The position numbers and the translations under genes are program-made. Shown piece by piece: positions 21,904-33,660 of a DNA stretch of 64,000 nucleotides (within the stretch, counting starts at the first letter, position 1; the number at the start of each line of letters is the position of its first letter). Origin of the DNA: Akebia trifoliata. Its lineage: Eukaryota; Streptophyta; Magnoliopsida; Ranunculales; Lardizabalaceae. Below the pieces are notes generated by a model. It saw only the letters and a list, made by a program, of their open reading frames with translations. It ran no database searches and was not told the origin of the DNA. The DNA lies in NCBI GenBank assembly GCA_017979445.1, contig CM030711.1, positions 43,943,560 through 44,007,559 on the forward strand. Direction: 5' to 3'.

Positions 21904-24004
21904 ATTATACATTTTCACATGGTGATGTAATTTTTCTTCCGCTATATTAAAACTAAGGTAAATTAATAAATACTAACATCAAAATCATATAACGATTGTC
22001 TCACCTACATTTATACTATTATATCTCTTAGATATGTATATATATTTACATTTTTTCTCGTTACCATTTTTTCTTCTTCGTTGTCTTACTAATATTTAAT
22101 AACATGTTAAGTGAATTGATTTATATGATAAAAGTAGATTTAAGAGGTCGTACCTTTGTAAAATAATAATGTTATTTCTATTTATAGTGTTACATTTGTT
22201 ACACTTTTAAATAAAATTTAAATAAATTCAATTGAATTATGAATGGATAACAAGCTAAGTGATGGTAACGATAAAAATATTCTAATTAACAAGGGAAAAA
22301 AATTGATTGAATGTAACAAATGATTATTATTTAAACATGACAACTATATGAAAATCTAATAGATAATCCACGAGTCTATATTATACACAAAATTTTACCA
22401 AATTAAAAAGATTATTTTAATTTTTAAAAATTTTTAATTTAATTTAAAATATTACTTATTTTGCTTTTTATTTTTTATATGTAAGTTATATTTATTTTGG
22501 TAAAAAAACTTATTTATAAAAAAAATATTTGATAAGAACTTATTAACAATAATTTTGTATCATGAAAACTCTAAAATATGTATGTATTTATATATATATA
22601 AAATTAATTATCTTTATTATTTTCTTATTTTTATTCGTTGTCTTATAAATCTTTAATAACATGTTGAGTGGGTTGATCTGTATGATATAAAAAGAAGTAG
22701 TAAATTACACATTTATAAAAATTATAATATTTTTTTAATAACAAATCTATTGTAATCTCTGATTATTTAAAAAAAAATCAAGTCTTTAATAAAATACTTT
22801 TATAATTTTTTAAAAATTATAAATGTAAGAGATAGGAATAACAAATAGTATTACTTTATTTTTAGATAAATAAATACAATAAATTCATCTAAACCAAATC
22901 AATGTGTGGAAGGAAGATGATGTGGATGAAAAAGTTAATAGTAATACTAAGAATATTCTAATTGATTAAGAAAAAAAAGTTAATTAGATTTAAGTAAGAA
23001 CTAATATTCATTTGATAATAGTGAGAAAATCTAATAGATAATGCATGAGTATACTTTGTCTCACTTTTTCACAAAATCAAAATAATTTGTATAATTTATC
23101 AATTTTTAATTTAAATTAAAAAATATTTATTTATCCTTATTAAAATTTATATTTTTTTCCATACAAATGACATTTTTTATGTAAGTTATATTTAGTTGGT
23201 TAAAATTTTATTAACAAAAATGAAAAATTGATAATAAAAAAAATTAATTATAAAAACTTTATAACATGAAATCTCTTAGGTATGTATGTATTGATATATA
23301 TTTATGTATGCATATATGTTTGTATGAATATTTCATTTTCATTCATATTTTTTTCGTCGTTTAACAAGTCTTTAATGAGATGTTAAATTAGTCGATTTTG
23401 TATGATAGAGAAAAAGGTAAGAAATCGCACTTTTTTACAATATCCATATTTTTATTTTTGGTAGAGTATCTATCGTAACCTCTTATTACATTTTATAAAA
23501 AAATAAAAATTTTAATGAAATAATTTTATGATCTTTTAAGGATTTGAATTTCTCAAAACTTAATCAAGTTGTGAAAAAAATTATTAATGAAAAAAATTAA
23601 TAATAACAATAATAATATTTTATTTGATGAAAAAAATTAATTGAGTGCAAGGAAAGTCTAGTGTTCAAAAGTGACAACGATAAGAAAATCTTATAAATAA
23701 TTCACTAAGACAAAACGGTTGGTAAATTTTTTTTTTATAATTTAAATTAAAATAGTGATTAATTACTTTATTTAAAATTACATTTTTCTATACAAGTGAT
23801 ATTCATTTTTTATATCAGTTATTTTCATTTGGTAAAATATTTATTTATAAAAATAAAAAAATTCTTATAAATTTATTTACAAAATATTTATTCCATGAAA
23901 TCCGTTAAGTATATATGTATGTATTTATATACATATGTATCTATATATATCTGTACGAATATTTTTTTTTCATCGGTATTTTCTTCGTCGTTTTACAAGT
24001 TTTT
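21904..24004 (-). repeat. AT-rich satellite-like repeat array, block 2 (inverted)
   Basis: Units are marked by a recurring block (CTTAG(G/A)TATGTATGTATTTATA..., then TTCTTCGTCGT or similar, then ACAAGTCTTTAATGA) at about 22030, 22570, 23275 and 23895, giving spacings of about 540-700 bp. The block at 21904-22300 is the complement of about 15700-16030. The array is interrupted at 24004 by a viral fragment. Confidence 0.6.
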
Positions 24005-25262
24005 TGATGTTTGTCCTATAAGTGTTGGCCTCAGTTTTTTATTATGATTATTATTATTAATGTTTTCAAAGTGTTGACCTAATTGATTAAGGTAGGTATT
24101 GGTATAATTATTTTGTTCTATTATGTGAGATAGATCCTTCTGGGTACACTGTGTTTCTTTTTGGAATTGAACTTCAGATTTTAGGGGGGTAGCAACAGAT
24201 CCCATTGTCTTTATAGACCTGAAAGGAGGAAATATAGATTCTATTTTCTCATTTTTTAAGGTTTTCCCATATTTGTATCTTTTGTTTTATCATGTTTATA
24301 GAAAGTTTATTATCATTATTTTGGGTTTTTAGCCATAAAAATAAGGGAATATGAGTTTGTTTGTTATGCATTTCTTCAAACTATTTTTCTTTAATAATTT
24401 TTTGTTCTGGTTTTGAAAAGTTTTTAAAAAACCATTTGTTCAGAGGATCTTTCATTATTTGTTCTTTTAATAACTCTTTATTTATTATAAAATTTTCTTT
24501 TATAGTTATCGTGTTTATTTGTCTGGGAGGACTTCCAAAATCTGATTCAGTTGGGTTGTAATCAGGTTCTGTAGGTTCTTTTTGTTTGGTATATATGGGG
24601 TATGATATATGAGTAGGAACAGTGTTATATGTCCTATTGGTAACCTGATCGAAAGATTTGCGTGAAGAGCTGGTTGATGGTCTAGAAATCATATAGTTCT
24701 TTTGACAAATATTTTCAAAGTTTATTTCTATAGATCCATCAGGGTGTTCTGTTATGCTTTCTATTTGGTCTTCTTCTTTAGGGGTTGGCTCTTGTGCTTC
24801 TTCGATTTTCCAAGAACTGTTTAGATCTATACTGTCCCATTGTATTTGTTTTGGTGTTATTACTGTGTTTCTAAAATTTGTTAGAAACAAAGTTGTTAAT
24901 CCTTTTGTCTGACTTTGATAGGCAACATTTGGTATTAATGACATCATTGATTTGTAATAGATTCTATAAATTATAGAAATATTTTCTGAATTGGGCATAT
25001 TGAATCCTTTTGTTTGTACTCCCAATGTTAATGATTTTGTTATAGTAGGATCTGTTAGAGAAACAGAAAAATTTGGGAAACAATTAAAGAAAACTGGTCC
25101 CTCATTCAAAGGGGCTTGGATCATGCCTATTAGTTGATCAGAAAATTTGAGGTGTCTTCTATCTCTAACATGGGCTAGAGTAGACATATTAAGGCCTGTT
25201 CTGGTTAAAGGAACGATGGCAACTTGTATTAGGCCAAAATGAATATAGTTATAATTTTTTTT
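24005..25262 (-). pseudogene. Caulimovirid movement-protein fragment (lineage A)
   Basis: A single open frame of about 304 codons (25295 down to 24381) contains the 30K-superfamily movement protein core: IHFGLIQVAIVPLTRTGLN near 25200-25255, HVRDRRHLKFSDQLIGMIQ near 25115-25170, and IIYRIYYKSMMSLIPNVAY near 24915-24970. A linker with TEHPDGSIEINFENICQKN and a basic tail follow. Such proteins form tubules or gate plasmodesmata for cell-to-cell movement. The N-terminus and the downstream coat region are absent. It is cleaner than the corresponding part of the full-length copy at 28900-30498. Confidence 0.8.
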
Positions 25263-26502
25263 AAGATTTGAAAATGTACAAGACAAGACTAACAAATAAC
25301 ACTACTTTATTTTAAGATATATAAATTTAATAAAACATAATCAAGTTGTAAAAAAAAAAGAAGTAGGTGAAAAAGATAAATGATAATAATTAGAATATTC
25401 TAATTCATGAAAAAAATCAATTGGATGCAATTAATGGTTAGTATGTAAACGCAACAATAATGATAAAATCACACGAATAATGTATGATTATATCTTACTA
25501 CCAATTTTTCACTAAGTCAAAAAGTTTGTGTAATTATTTTAAAATAATTATTATTCGCTTTAGTTAAATTCTACATTTTTTTTATATAGAGTATTTTATT
25601 TTTTTATATATAAAGTATATTTATTTTTGTTAAAAACTTATTTATAAAATTTTATACCATTAAATTTCTCACGGTGTATGCATTTGTTCATGTATATATC
25701 TATGTATGTTTGTATGAAGATTTCATTCTCAATATTATTTTATTTTTAATATTCGTTGTCTTCTTATAATTTTGTAATATCACGTCAAGTGAGTTTATTT
25801 GTATGATAGGAGAGGAAATAAGAAGTTACACATTAATACGATAATAAGATTATATTTTTTTGTATTGAAGATTTTATTGTAATCTTAATTATATTTAAAA
25901 AAGAATAATTTTTTAATTATCTAATTTTATGATTTTTTAGAACTTGAAAGATATTATATATAAGAATAATGATAATGCTACCTTGTTCTAAGATATATAA
26001 ATAAAATAAATTCATCTAAACCCAAGTTGTGGAAGGAAAAATATGTGTATAAAAAAAATAATGATAACAATACGAATATTCTAATTGATAAAGAAAATGA
26101 CGTAAGCAATGATTAGTGTTTAGATATGACAGCGTCATTGATAATGCACGAGTATACCTTCGTTTAATTTTTCAATAAATCGAAACAATGGATGTAATTT
26201 TTCATTTTTTTTTATACATGTGTTTTTTTATATGTAAGTTATATTCATTTGGGTAAAAAATTATTAATAAAAAATAAATATTGACAAAAAATTTGTATAA
26301 TAAAAATTCATAAGTATGTATTTATACACATGCATGGATGTATGTTTGTATGAATATTTATTTTTCATCATTAATTTTTTTGTTATATTCTTCTTCATCT
26401 TGCAAGTCTTTAATGACATACCGAATAAGTTAATTTATATGATATGCGTGGATGGGTGAAGTTGAACATTTGTAAGAAAATAATGTTTTTATTTTTAGTT
26501 AG
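25263..26502 (-). repeat. AT-rich satellite-like repeat array, block 3 (inverted)
   Basis: Continues block 2 after the movement-protein fragment. Unit marks occur at about 25665 and 26305, including TTTTTCACTAAGTCAAAAAG near 25504 and its variant near 26165. The array stops at about 26502, where viral leader sequence starts. Confidence 0.6.
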
Positions 26503-26697
26503 TCCTTTTCTCTCATCTATAAATAAAGGAAGAGTTGTTCTTATGAAGGCACCGGAGCTTAGACCCAACCATCCATACTTACCATTCTCCGACCCCTCTC
26601 CGATCATTCTCCGACCTCTCTCCGATCATTCTCCGACCTCTCACAGACCATTCTCCAACCTCTCACCGACCTCTCACCAACCATTCTCCGACCCTTT
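26503..26697 (+). promoter_or_regulatory. Caulimovirid promoter TATA box and leader fragment, plus orientation
   Basis: CTATAAATAAAG at 26517-26528 and the following leader with the CGACC/CATTCTC minisatellite match the minus-strand leader at 30835-31065 of the full-length copy. The piece starts just upstream of the TATA box and ends inside the minisatellite, where it joins ORF2 sequence. Confidence 0.7.
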
Positions 26698-27040
26698 TTA
26701 ATCCTAAACAACCTAATCTTTCTTCAAAATTTTATGAAGCCATCATTTCCCAAACACAAAGTGCAATTATATCTCACAATCTCGATCAAGATGGACAAAT
26801 TGCCTATTCAAATATCAAAATTCAAAAAATAATTTCAGAACAAGACTGGGGAGAGTCTTTCTGGACTTCCAAATATGTCAAATCTCCTTCTAACCAACAA
26901 ATTCCCTATACCTATTGGGATTATCAAAAATCTTGGGAATATGTGTGCTACCATTCAAAATACCAAAGGTTCTCATTCGTGGTTCATTCAATTCTGCCAA
27001 AATTTCAATAAACAAATTCCTTACTGATTCATTTTTTAAA
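26698..27040 (+). pseudogene. Caulimovirid ORF2 fragment, plus orientation
   Basis: It reads NPKQPNLSSKFYEAI near 26700, then DWGESFWTSKYVKS near 26845-26890 and WDYQKSWEYVCYHSKYQ near 26920-26970. It matches the N-terminal third of ORF2 at about 32330-31990 in the full-length copy, but in opposite orientation and placed directly behind the leader. It ends near 27030, against the start of the full-length copy. Confidence 0.7.
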
Positions 27041-27045
27041 ATTTT

Positions 27046-27145
27046 TATTTTTTATGGTTATAGTAGTATACCATTTTTTATATTTATAATGAGTAATTGT
27101 GTTGAGAAATTCATTGGTTTGTATTTCGGTATCTGGTATTTCAGT
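27046..27145 (-). repeat. Terminal direct repeat of the viral copy, left
   Basis: 100 bp identical, apart from one seen base, to 37601-37700. It belongs to the coat-protease spacer of ORF1. Such terminal redundancy is expected when a circular or greater-than-unit-length genome is integrated. Confidence 0.8.
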
Positions 27146-28890
27146 ATCAGATAATTTTTCTGGCTCTGTTTGAGGGTTTGAGGATATTTGTAGTTCAAAT
27201 ATTTGTTCTAGTAAGAAGTTAATTTCTTCTTTTAATTGATTAATTTGATGTTGTAAACTAGATAATGTAAAATTTGAGTTAGATTCTTTTGATCCAATTT
27301 TGTTTACTCTTGAATAAATGTCTTTTAATAAATATGCTTGAAATGAAGTAGGGACATTATGTTTTTTCTCAATGCCCTTTTCTTTTGACTCTTATTTTTT
27401 ATATTTTTCATTATTTGAATCAAATGTTGAGTTATTTGAGTTTGATTAGGAATTTCATCTAGTATTTTCAACATTAGTTTTTCGTTCTCAGTTAAGACAT
27501 TAATTTGAAGCATGTTTATAGAGGAGGAACTCGATGAAACTGAATCGAGATGCCATGAACATTCACACTCATTTTTTGTAGAAGAATTGGTTTCATTGTC
27601 AGAGGAAGAAAGGGGTATTTTTATTTCATTAACCTTTTTCTTGAAAGTTTTTAGATGACATCTATTGACTTTATAACCAGGTTTACCACATTTATAGCAA
27701 ATAATGGTTTTAGTATCAATGTTTTTATCTGTTTTTTCTTATTTTTGTGAAGTCCTTTTTGGAAATTTTTTATAAAATGTTTAGGTATTTCTTGTCAAAG
27801 TTCTTTTAAATCGGGTAGATTTTGAGAGTTTTTTGCTTATCTTTTGTGATGGGGCTCTAAACATTTCTTTTCCAAATTGATAACAGAAATCGCCTAATTC
27901 TCTTCGGGATTTTTGTTTTTCAATTTATTTTTTGAGCTTTAGCTCAGAACATAGTTTGAGTCCAACCATATTGACCCTTTGAATTAGCATTCCAAATGAA
28001 TATAATCTGTAATCTATAGTATCTGTATCATTGTTTTTTAGACTTTTTCAAACTTTTTCTGCAAATAATTTGGGTAATCCTGATATGAATTTTTCTTTCC
28101 AAAATACATCATCACAACCAGAATTTAGGGAGTATAATTTAGATAAATAGACATCTTTATACCATCTAAAATCTGTTAATGTTGGGCATTTTAGACTCAT
28201 TAATATTTCTCTATCCTTTTGGCCCATCTCGTCTATTCTACCATTGAAGTATAGATAGATGGTTGATATTAGAGTTAAAAATCCATCATGTTGTGGTTTC
28301 CCTTTGTCATCTAATTCTGGTTCTCCATTTTCATTTAATTTTACATGCTTTATTATTTCATCTCTTTCAGATTGACTCAACATATTATGCCACCATCCAT
28401 ACAACTGTCCTGTAAATCCTCCTGCAACTGCAAGAGTCATGTGTTCTACGGATAGGTTGTATCTATGACAGGCATTTTCAAAAACTATCATTTGAGATAT
28501 GGTGTTCATTATTTGATAATTTGTTTGACCATCTATATTCCATTCGTATATTTCATTTCCATTATAATGTTTGGTTGGATTTATTTTTTCTTCAAATTGG
28601 AGATCAACAGGTGTTGGTCTCCTATAATAATTTTTGTTTTTTTATAATAATTTGGTCTAGAATAAGACGTTCTGAGATTTTTATATCTTTTTAATTTATT
28701 TATTTGAATAGTTTTTTCGTTGATGTTATCACTAAATAATTGAGACTCAGATTCTGAAGAATTATCATTTTGTAAGTGAGTCTCTGAAGTATTGTCTTTA
28801 TTTTCAGTTAGAACATTTATTTTTATATTTCCTTGAATTCTCTTTGTTATTTCATCAATAAAAGAGGTAGAAGTGTCTATAGGTGTTAAC
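27146..28890 (-). pseudogene. Viral ORF1 part: coat protein and zinc knuckle (lineage A)
   Basis: The best open stretch runs 28509 to 28048 and holds GGFTGQLYGWWHNML (about 28380-28425), SLKCPTLTDFRWYKDVYLSK (about 28145-28200) and FWKEKFISGLPKLFAEKV (about 28050-28105). Further down, near 27655-27701, a knuckle reads CYKCGKPGYKVNRC: the usual His is Tyr here. An acidic, Ser/Glu-rich linker precedes the core at 28700-28800. Frameshifts and stops lie near 28045, 27905 and 27735. The protein would pack the viral DNA; this copy cannot. Confidence 0.8.
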
Positions 28891-28899
28891 CCTTATTGT

Positions 28900-30498
28900 A
28901 AATGAAAAGGGTTTTCTATTTTTGTAAGCTTCTCAGGTTCTTTATTTAATATTTTTGATGTCTGTCTTATAAGTGTTGGTCTTAATTTTTTATTACTATT
29001 AGATATGCTTTCAAGATGTTGACCTAACTAATTAAGGTATGTATTAGTGTAATTATTTTGTTCTATTATATGAGATAAATCTTTTTGGGTACAAGGAAGG
29101 TCTTTCTGGAATTGAGTTTCTGATTTAAGGGGAGTCGCAGCAGAACCCATAAGTTTTATTGATCTAAATGGAGGAAATATGGATTCTATTTTTTCGTTTT
29201 TTAGGATTTCTCATATTTGTAGTTTTTGTTTTATCATATTTACAGAGAGCTTATTATTATTTTGTGTTTTTAACCATACGAATAATGGAATATGGGCTTG
29301 TTTTTTATTCATTTCATCAAACCATTTTTCTTTAATGATTTTTTGTTCTGTTTTTGAAAAGTTTTGAAAGAACCATTTGTTTAAAGGATTTTTTATTATT
29401 TGTTCTTTTAATAATTCTTTATTTATGATAAAATTATCTTTTATTTTTATCATGTTTATTTGTCTAGGGGGACTTCCAAAATCTGATTCTGTAGGATTAT
29501 ATTCAGGTTCTGTTTGTTCTTTTTGTTTTGTATATATGGGGTGTGATATATGAGTGGGAACGGTATTATAAGTTTTATTAGTAACCTGATCAAAAGATTT
29601 TCTTAAAGAACTAGTAGAGGATCGAGATATCATATAATTCTTTTGACAGATGTTTTCAAAGTTTATTTCTATAGTCCCATCAGGGTGTTCTGTTATACTT
29701 TCTATTTGATCTTCTTCTTTTGGTGTTGGCTCTTGTGCTTCTTCAATTTTCTAAGAGCTATTTAGATCTATACTGTCTCATTGTATTTGTTTTGGTGTTA
29801 TTACTGTGTTTCTGAAATTTGTCAGAAACAAGGTCGTTAATCCTTTTGTTTGACTTTGATATGCAACATTTGGTATTAGTGACATCATTGATTTATAGTA
29901 AATCCTATAAATTATGGAAATATTTTTTGAATTTGGCATATTGAATCATTTTGTTTGAACTCCTAATGTTAAAGATTTCGTTATTGTTGGATCTGTCAGT
30001 GAGACAGAAAAATTTGGGAAACAGTTAAAGAAAACTGATCCATCATTTAAAGGAGCTTGGATCATTCCTATTAATTGATCAGAAAATTTAAGGTGTCTTC
30101 TATCTCTAACATGAGCTAGAGTAGAAGTATTGAGGCATGTCCTTGTTAAGGGAACTACGGCGACTTGTATTAGACCAAAATGAATATAATTATATTTTTT
30201 ACTTTGAAGTTTTTCTAATAAATTATGAGGTAATAGAGATATATTTTTTTATTTTTGTAGATATTGGCAAAGATTATTCTATAGTATTTATGATATAATC
30301 ATTTTTTGTTTTTGATTTATCTTTATAGATTTTTTTTGTTGGTACTTTTGGGATTGTCCAATTCTTTATTGATTGTTCTATGTTTTCATAAGATATCTCA
30401 TCATTTTGTTTAATGGATATTGATCTTATACTTTCAGGTTGAGAAGAAGTATTGCCTATTTGCAATTTTCTCTTAAAGGGTTTTAAAATTATTTCCAT
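28900..30498 (-). pseudogene. Viral ORF1 start: movement protein (lineage A)
   Basis: ORF1 most likely starts at the ATG 30498, read as MEIILKPFKRKLQIG. The 30K core follows between about 30190 and 29870 (DRRHLKFSDQLIGMIQ visible), then the linker and basic tail, open again at 29633-29211. Stops interrupt it near 30250, 29945, 29780 and 29753; some of these look like G-to-A changes in Trp codons when compared with the cleaner fragment at 24005-25262. Confidence 0.75.
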
Positions 30499-30758
30499 TA
30501 TTAACACTAACTAAAGGGTTTAAATATTTTATTTCTAGTGGCTGGTCAAGGATTTACTACTAAAAAAAAAAACCAATTCAAGAGTTTTACTACCTGACTA
30601 GGAAGCCTTGGACCTAGATTTAAAATCTTAAAACCTTTGAGATAGATATTAATGCTGGATAATAATTTTAATAGCAGAAGAGAAAAAAGAACAAAATAAA
30701 GTTAAAATAGCAAAATATTACCTTGTTTGACTATTACAAAGACTTCTTTTGACCTTTT

Positions 30759-30778
30759 GGAACTTGGCTTTGATACTA
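30759..30778 (-). other. Viral primer binding site (tRNA-iMet type)
   Basis: The minus strand reads TAGTATCAAAGCCAAGTTCC, close to the complement of the initiator tRNA-Met 3' end (TGGTATCAGAGCC...). It lies in the leader between TATA box and ORF1, the expected place for priming of minus-strand DNA in caulimovirids. Confidence 0.7.
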
Positions 30779-30837
30779 GTTTACAGGATCTAACTTTAGA
30801 TGTTTGACAGAGGTTTGAAATTTAGTTTGTTTAGGGA

Positions 30838-31000
30838 ATGGTCGGAGAATGGTTAGTGAAAGGTCGGAGAAAGGTCGGAAAATGGTCGGAGAGAGGTCGG
30901 AGAGAAGTCGGTGAATGGTCGGTGAGAGGTCAGAGAGAGGTCGGAGAATGGTCTGTGAGAGGTCGGAGAATGATCGGAGAGGGGTCGGAGAATGGTAAGT
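30838..31000 (-). repeat. Minisatellite in the viral leader
   Basis: About 15 imperfect units of 10-11 bases, of the types GGTCGGAGAAT and GGTCGGAGAGA on the plus strand. It is open in one plus frame by chance (a Gly/Arg/Glu-rich run), which I do not call a gene. The plus-oriented leader fragment at 26575-26697 carries a shorter version. Confidence 0.85.
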
Positions 31001-31050
31001 ATGGATGGTTGGGTCTAAGCTCCGGTGCCTTCATAAGAACAACTTTTCCT

Positions 31051-31060
31051 TTATTTATAG
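31051..31060 (-). promoter_or_regulatory. Viral TATA box
   Basis: CTATAAATAA on the minus strand, about 290 bases upstream of the primer site and 550 upstream of the ORF1 ATG. The same box occurs in the inverted fragment at 26517. Transcription of the pregenomic RNA would start near 31020-31030. Confidence 0.65.
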
Positions 31061-31407
31061 ATGAGAGAAAATGATAAGGATCAAACTAGATAAAGATCAA
31101 GATAAGGATCAAACTAGAGCCATGTGACAGACAAAATAAAGGTGGGTGCATGAGTACTGACAGACCTGCTATAATAATTAAAGGATATGCGGACTGACAA
31201 TATACAGACAAACCGACACTACAGTTATATGTGCACTGACAATAGACAAACCGACACTATAATTACATGATAATAATAAAAGCTAAAGAGATAATTTTCT
31301 CTACTTTTGACTTGCTGGCTTCTTCCTGTCAATCATTCAAAGAGACTTTTGACGATTCTCCATGTATTGTACCTGTATTATACATATTGAATATTATACA
31401 TATCTGA

Positions 31408-32519
31408 TTTAGAACGAAAACTGCTCTGCATCATCATCGTCATTTTCATAGGGACTGTTGGAAGAAGAAGATCTAGCAGTGACAGATCCGCGGCTAAACA
31501 TAGTATCTTTGAGGCTTTTGAGTTCTTTAGATATCTTTTACATTTGTTCAATGGCTATTAAGAAATCTTGAGCTGAAACTTTTGCTGGAGAAGTTGTTGG
31601 AGTTGCAGTGGTTGAGGCAGCAACCTTAGCATAAGTATTTGAGGATGTTTGAGCTTTTGGCAAATTTGGAAAATTTGATTGAGAAATCTTCAATGACGAA
31701 TTCTTCTGGGAAGATGATTCTGCTGCTTTGGACTGGTCATATTTATCCCACCATTTGACATAGGTATTTTTGAAAAAAGTGGGAAAGCTATCTAGGATTT
31801 CTTTTGAATGGTTCCACCTGAGAATCCATGGATATTTGGTGTGTGCAAAGAACAACATATTTTGGTAGTTCAAATCTTCGATTTTGAATTTATTATTGTT
31901 TATAAATTCTTCAAAGAGAGTAACTTGATCAAAGGGGAGAATTTCATATATTGAGTCGTAATTTTGCCACCATTGATTAAAGAACCAGTAAGGAATTTGT
32001 TTATTGAAATATTGGCAGAATTGAATGAACCACGAATGAGAACCTTTGGTATTTTGAATGAGTAGCACATATTCTCAAGAATTTTGATAATCCCAATAGG
32101 TATAGGGAATTTGTTGGTTAGAAGGAGATTTGACATATTTGGAAGTCCAGAAAGACTCTCCCCAGTCTTGTTCTGAAATTATTTTTTGAATTTTGATATT
32201 TGAATAGGCAATTTGTCCATCTTGATCGAGATTGTGAGATATAATTGCACTTTGTGTTTGGGAAATGATGGCTTCGTAGAATTTTGAAGAAAGATTGGGT
32301 TGTTTAGGATTAAAAAGGTTATTTGCAGGGAATAATTGTTTTTGTATTTGAGGAATAGATAATGATTCATATTACTTTTGGGACAGAGAGAATAAAGCTT
32401 GGCTTATTTTGTAAAGGTATTCAGATTTTGGAGATATTGGAGAGAAACGAGAATGAGTAATTTCGATAGGCATTTTATCTTTTCCTTTGGACTTTTGATG
32501 GCTTTTGAAATTGCTCATT
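31408..32519 (-). pseudogene. Viral ORF2, unknown function
   Basis: The frame starts with MSNFKSHQKSKGKDKMP at about 32519, about 20 bases after the ORF1 stop. It encodes a middle region rich in Trp and aromatic residues (WFIQFCQYFNKQIPYWFF near 31975-32030; YPWILRWNHSKEIL near 31790-31830), a Ser/Thr/Ala-rich segment (31570-31700) and an acidic end with NDDDDAEQF near 31420. Stops lie near 32373, 32075 and 31538. The longest clean part is 32068-31538. Florendovirus genomes have a second ORF of unknown role at this position; beyond that I do not recognise it. Confidence 0.65.
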
Positions 32520-32529
32520 GTTGTGGCTT

Positions 32530-33660
32530 TTAAAGGAACTCTCTGGTTAAAAAATCAGGGAGACAATTTTGAGATCCAGGGATGAATTCAATATCAAATT
32601 CAAAAATTGAAAGTAAAGTTTGCCATCTAGCGAAGATCTGTTTTGAAGCAAGGTTTTTGACATCTTTTTCTAAAACATCTTTTGCAGATTTGCAATCTAT
32701 TTTTAATAAAAACTTTTGATTTAATATATCGCTTTGAAATTTCAAGATAGTTAAAACAATAGCTAATAATTCCTTTTTTATCATAGAATAATTTTGTTAG
32801 CAGAGATTCCAGATTCCTGTAGTATATCTTACTATTTGTTATTCATTTTCTGTTTTTTGTAATAATACTCCTCCATATCCTATTTCAGATGCATCAGTTT
32901 GAATTATCTTGGGTAGTTCAAGATTCTGAATATGTAAACAAGGTAGTATTTTTACAGTTTGTTTAATCTTTTGAACGGTAAGTGTATGATTTGTGGTCCA
33001 TATCTTTTTAGGACTATTTTTCTTTGGGTTTTTTAAAAAGTCGAAAAGAATTTTGCGTTCTGCTTTGAGATTTTTTATAAAATTGAGAACATAATTAAGA
33101 CATCCTAAAACCCTTTGTAATTATTTTTTGTCTGTAATTTCATCAGGAAATTTGTCAACAAATTGAATAACGCGATTTATAGGAGTGTAAGTTTTATTTT
33201 CTATAGAAAATCCTAAAAATTGAATTTTTGTTTGGAACAGATGGATCTTTCTTTGGGAAAGGACTAACCCATTTTGTAAGATTGTTTTTTTAAATATGTA
33301 AAGATGTTTTCAATGGGAATCTATGTTTTGAGAAAATATTAGTATATCGTCTATATAGACTAATATGAATTTTGAGAAATTTGAGAATATATCATTCATC
33401 ATGTTTTGAAATTTACTGGGAACGTTTTTTAATCCAAACGGCATAACATTCCATTCAAAATGTCCAAAAGGGACAGTGAATGCTGTCTTATATCTATCTT
33501 CATTTTTTATTTGTATTTGCCAAAACCCTGATTTTAGGTCAAATTTTGAAAAGATGTTTGCTTCTATTAGACGGTCAATAAGGTCTTGTTTATTTGGTAC
33601 TGGATATCTTATTGCTTGTAATACTTTGTTAAGGGGTTTATAGTTTATTACGAGTCTGGG
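32530..33660 (-). pseudogene. Viral ORF1 end: RT (C-terminal part) and RNase H
   Basis: Downstream of the LTR the minus strand continues RT with NYKPLNKVLQAIRYPVP near 33600-33650, FSKFDLKSGFWQIQI near 33510-33560, FGHFEWNVMPFGLKN near 33430-33480 and the catalytic YIDD at 33346-33357. The thumb and connection follow, then RNase H: QTDASEIGYGG near 32880-32915 and KKELLAIVLTILKFQ near 32740-32783. Residues LLKIDCKSAKDVLEKDVK hold the next Asp, and GSQNCLPDFLTREFL ends the frame near 32541. In-frame stops are at about 33121, 32842 and 32803. This is part of a virus replication protein, in broken form. Confidence 0.85.

Noticed and set aside
24361..24561. Plus-strand open frames opposite the viral movement protein and similar antisense frames
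   Set aside because: They are shadows of the minus-strand viral frame with low-complexity Phe/Ile-rich translations.
26690..26705. Leader-ORF2 junction read as a reverse-transcribed spliced RNA
   Set aside because: No AG acceptor precedes the ORF2 side of the junction in the main copy, and a short shared ACC explains the joint better.
30838..31074. Plus-strand open frame over the leader minisatellite
   Set aside because: The frame stays open because the repeat unit lacks stops in that frame. It is antisense to the viral leader and matches no family.
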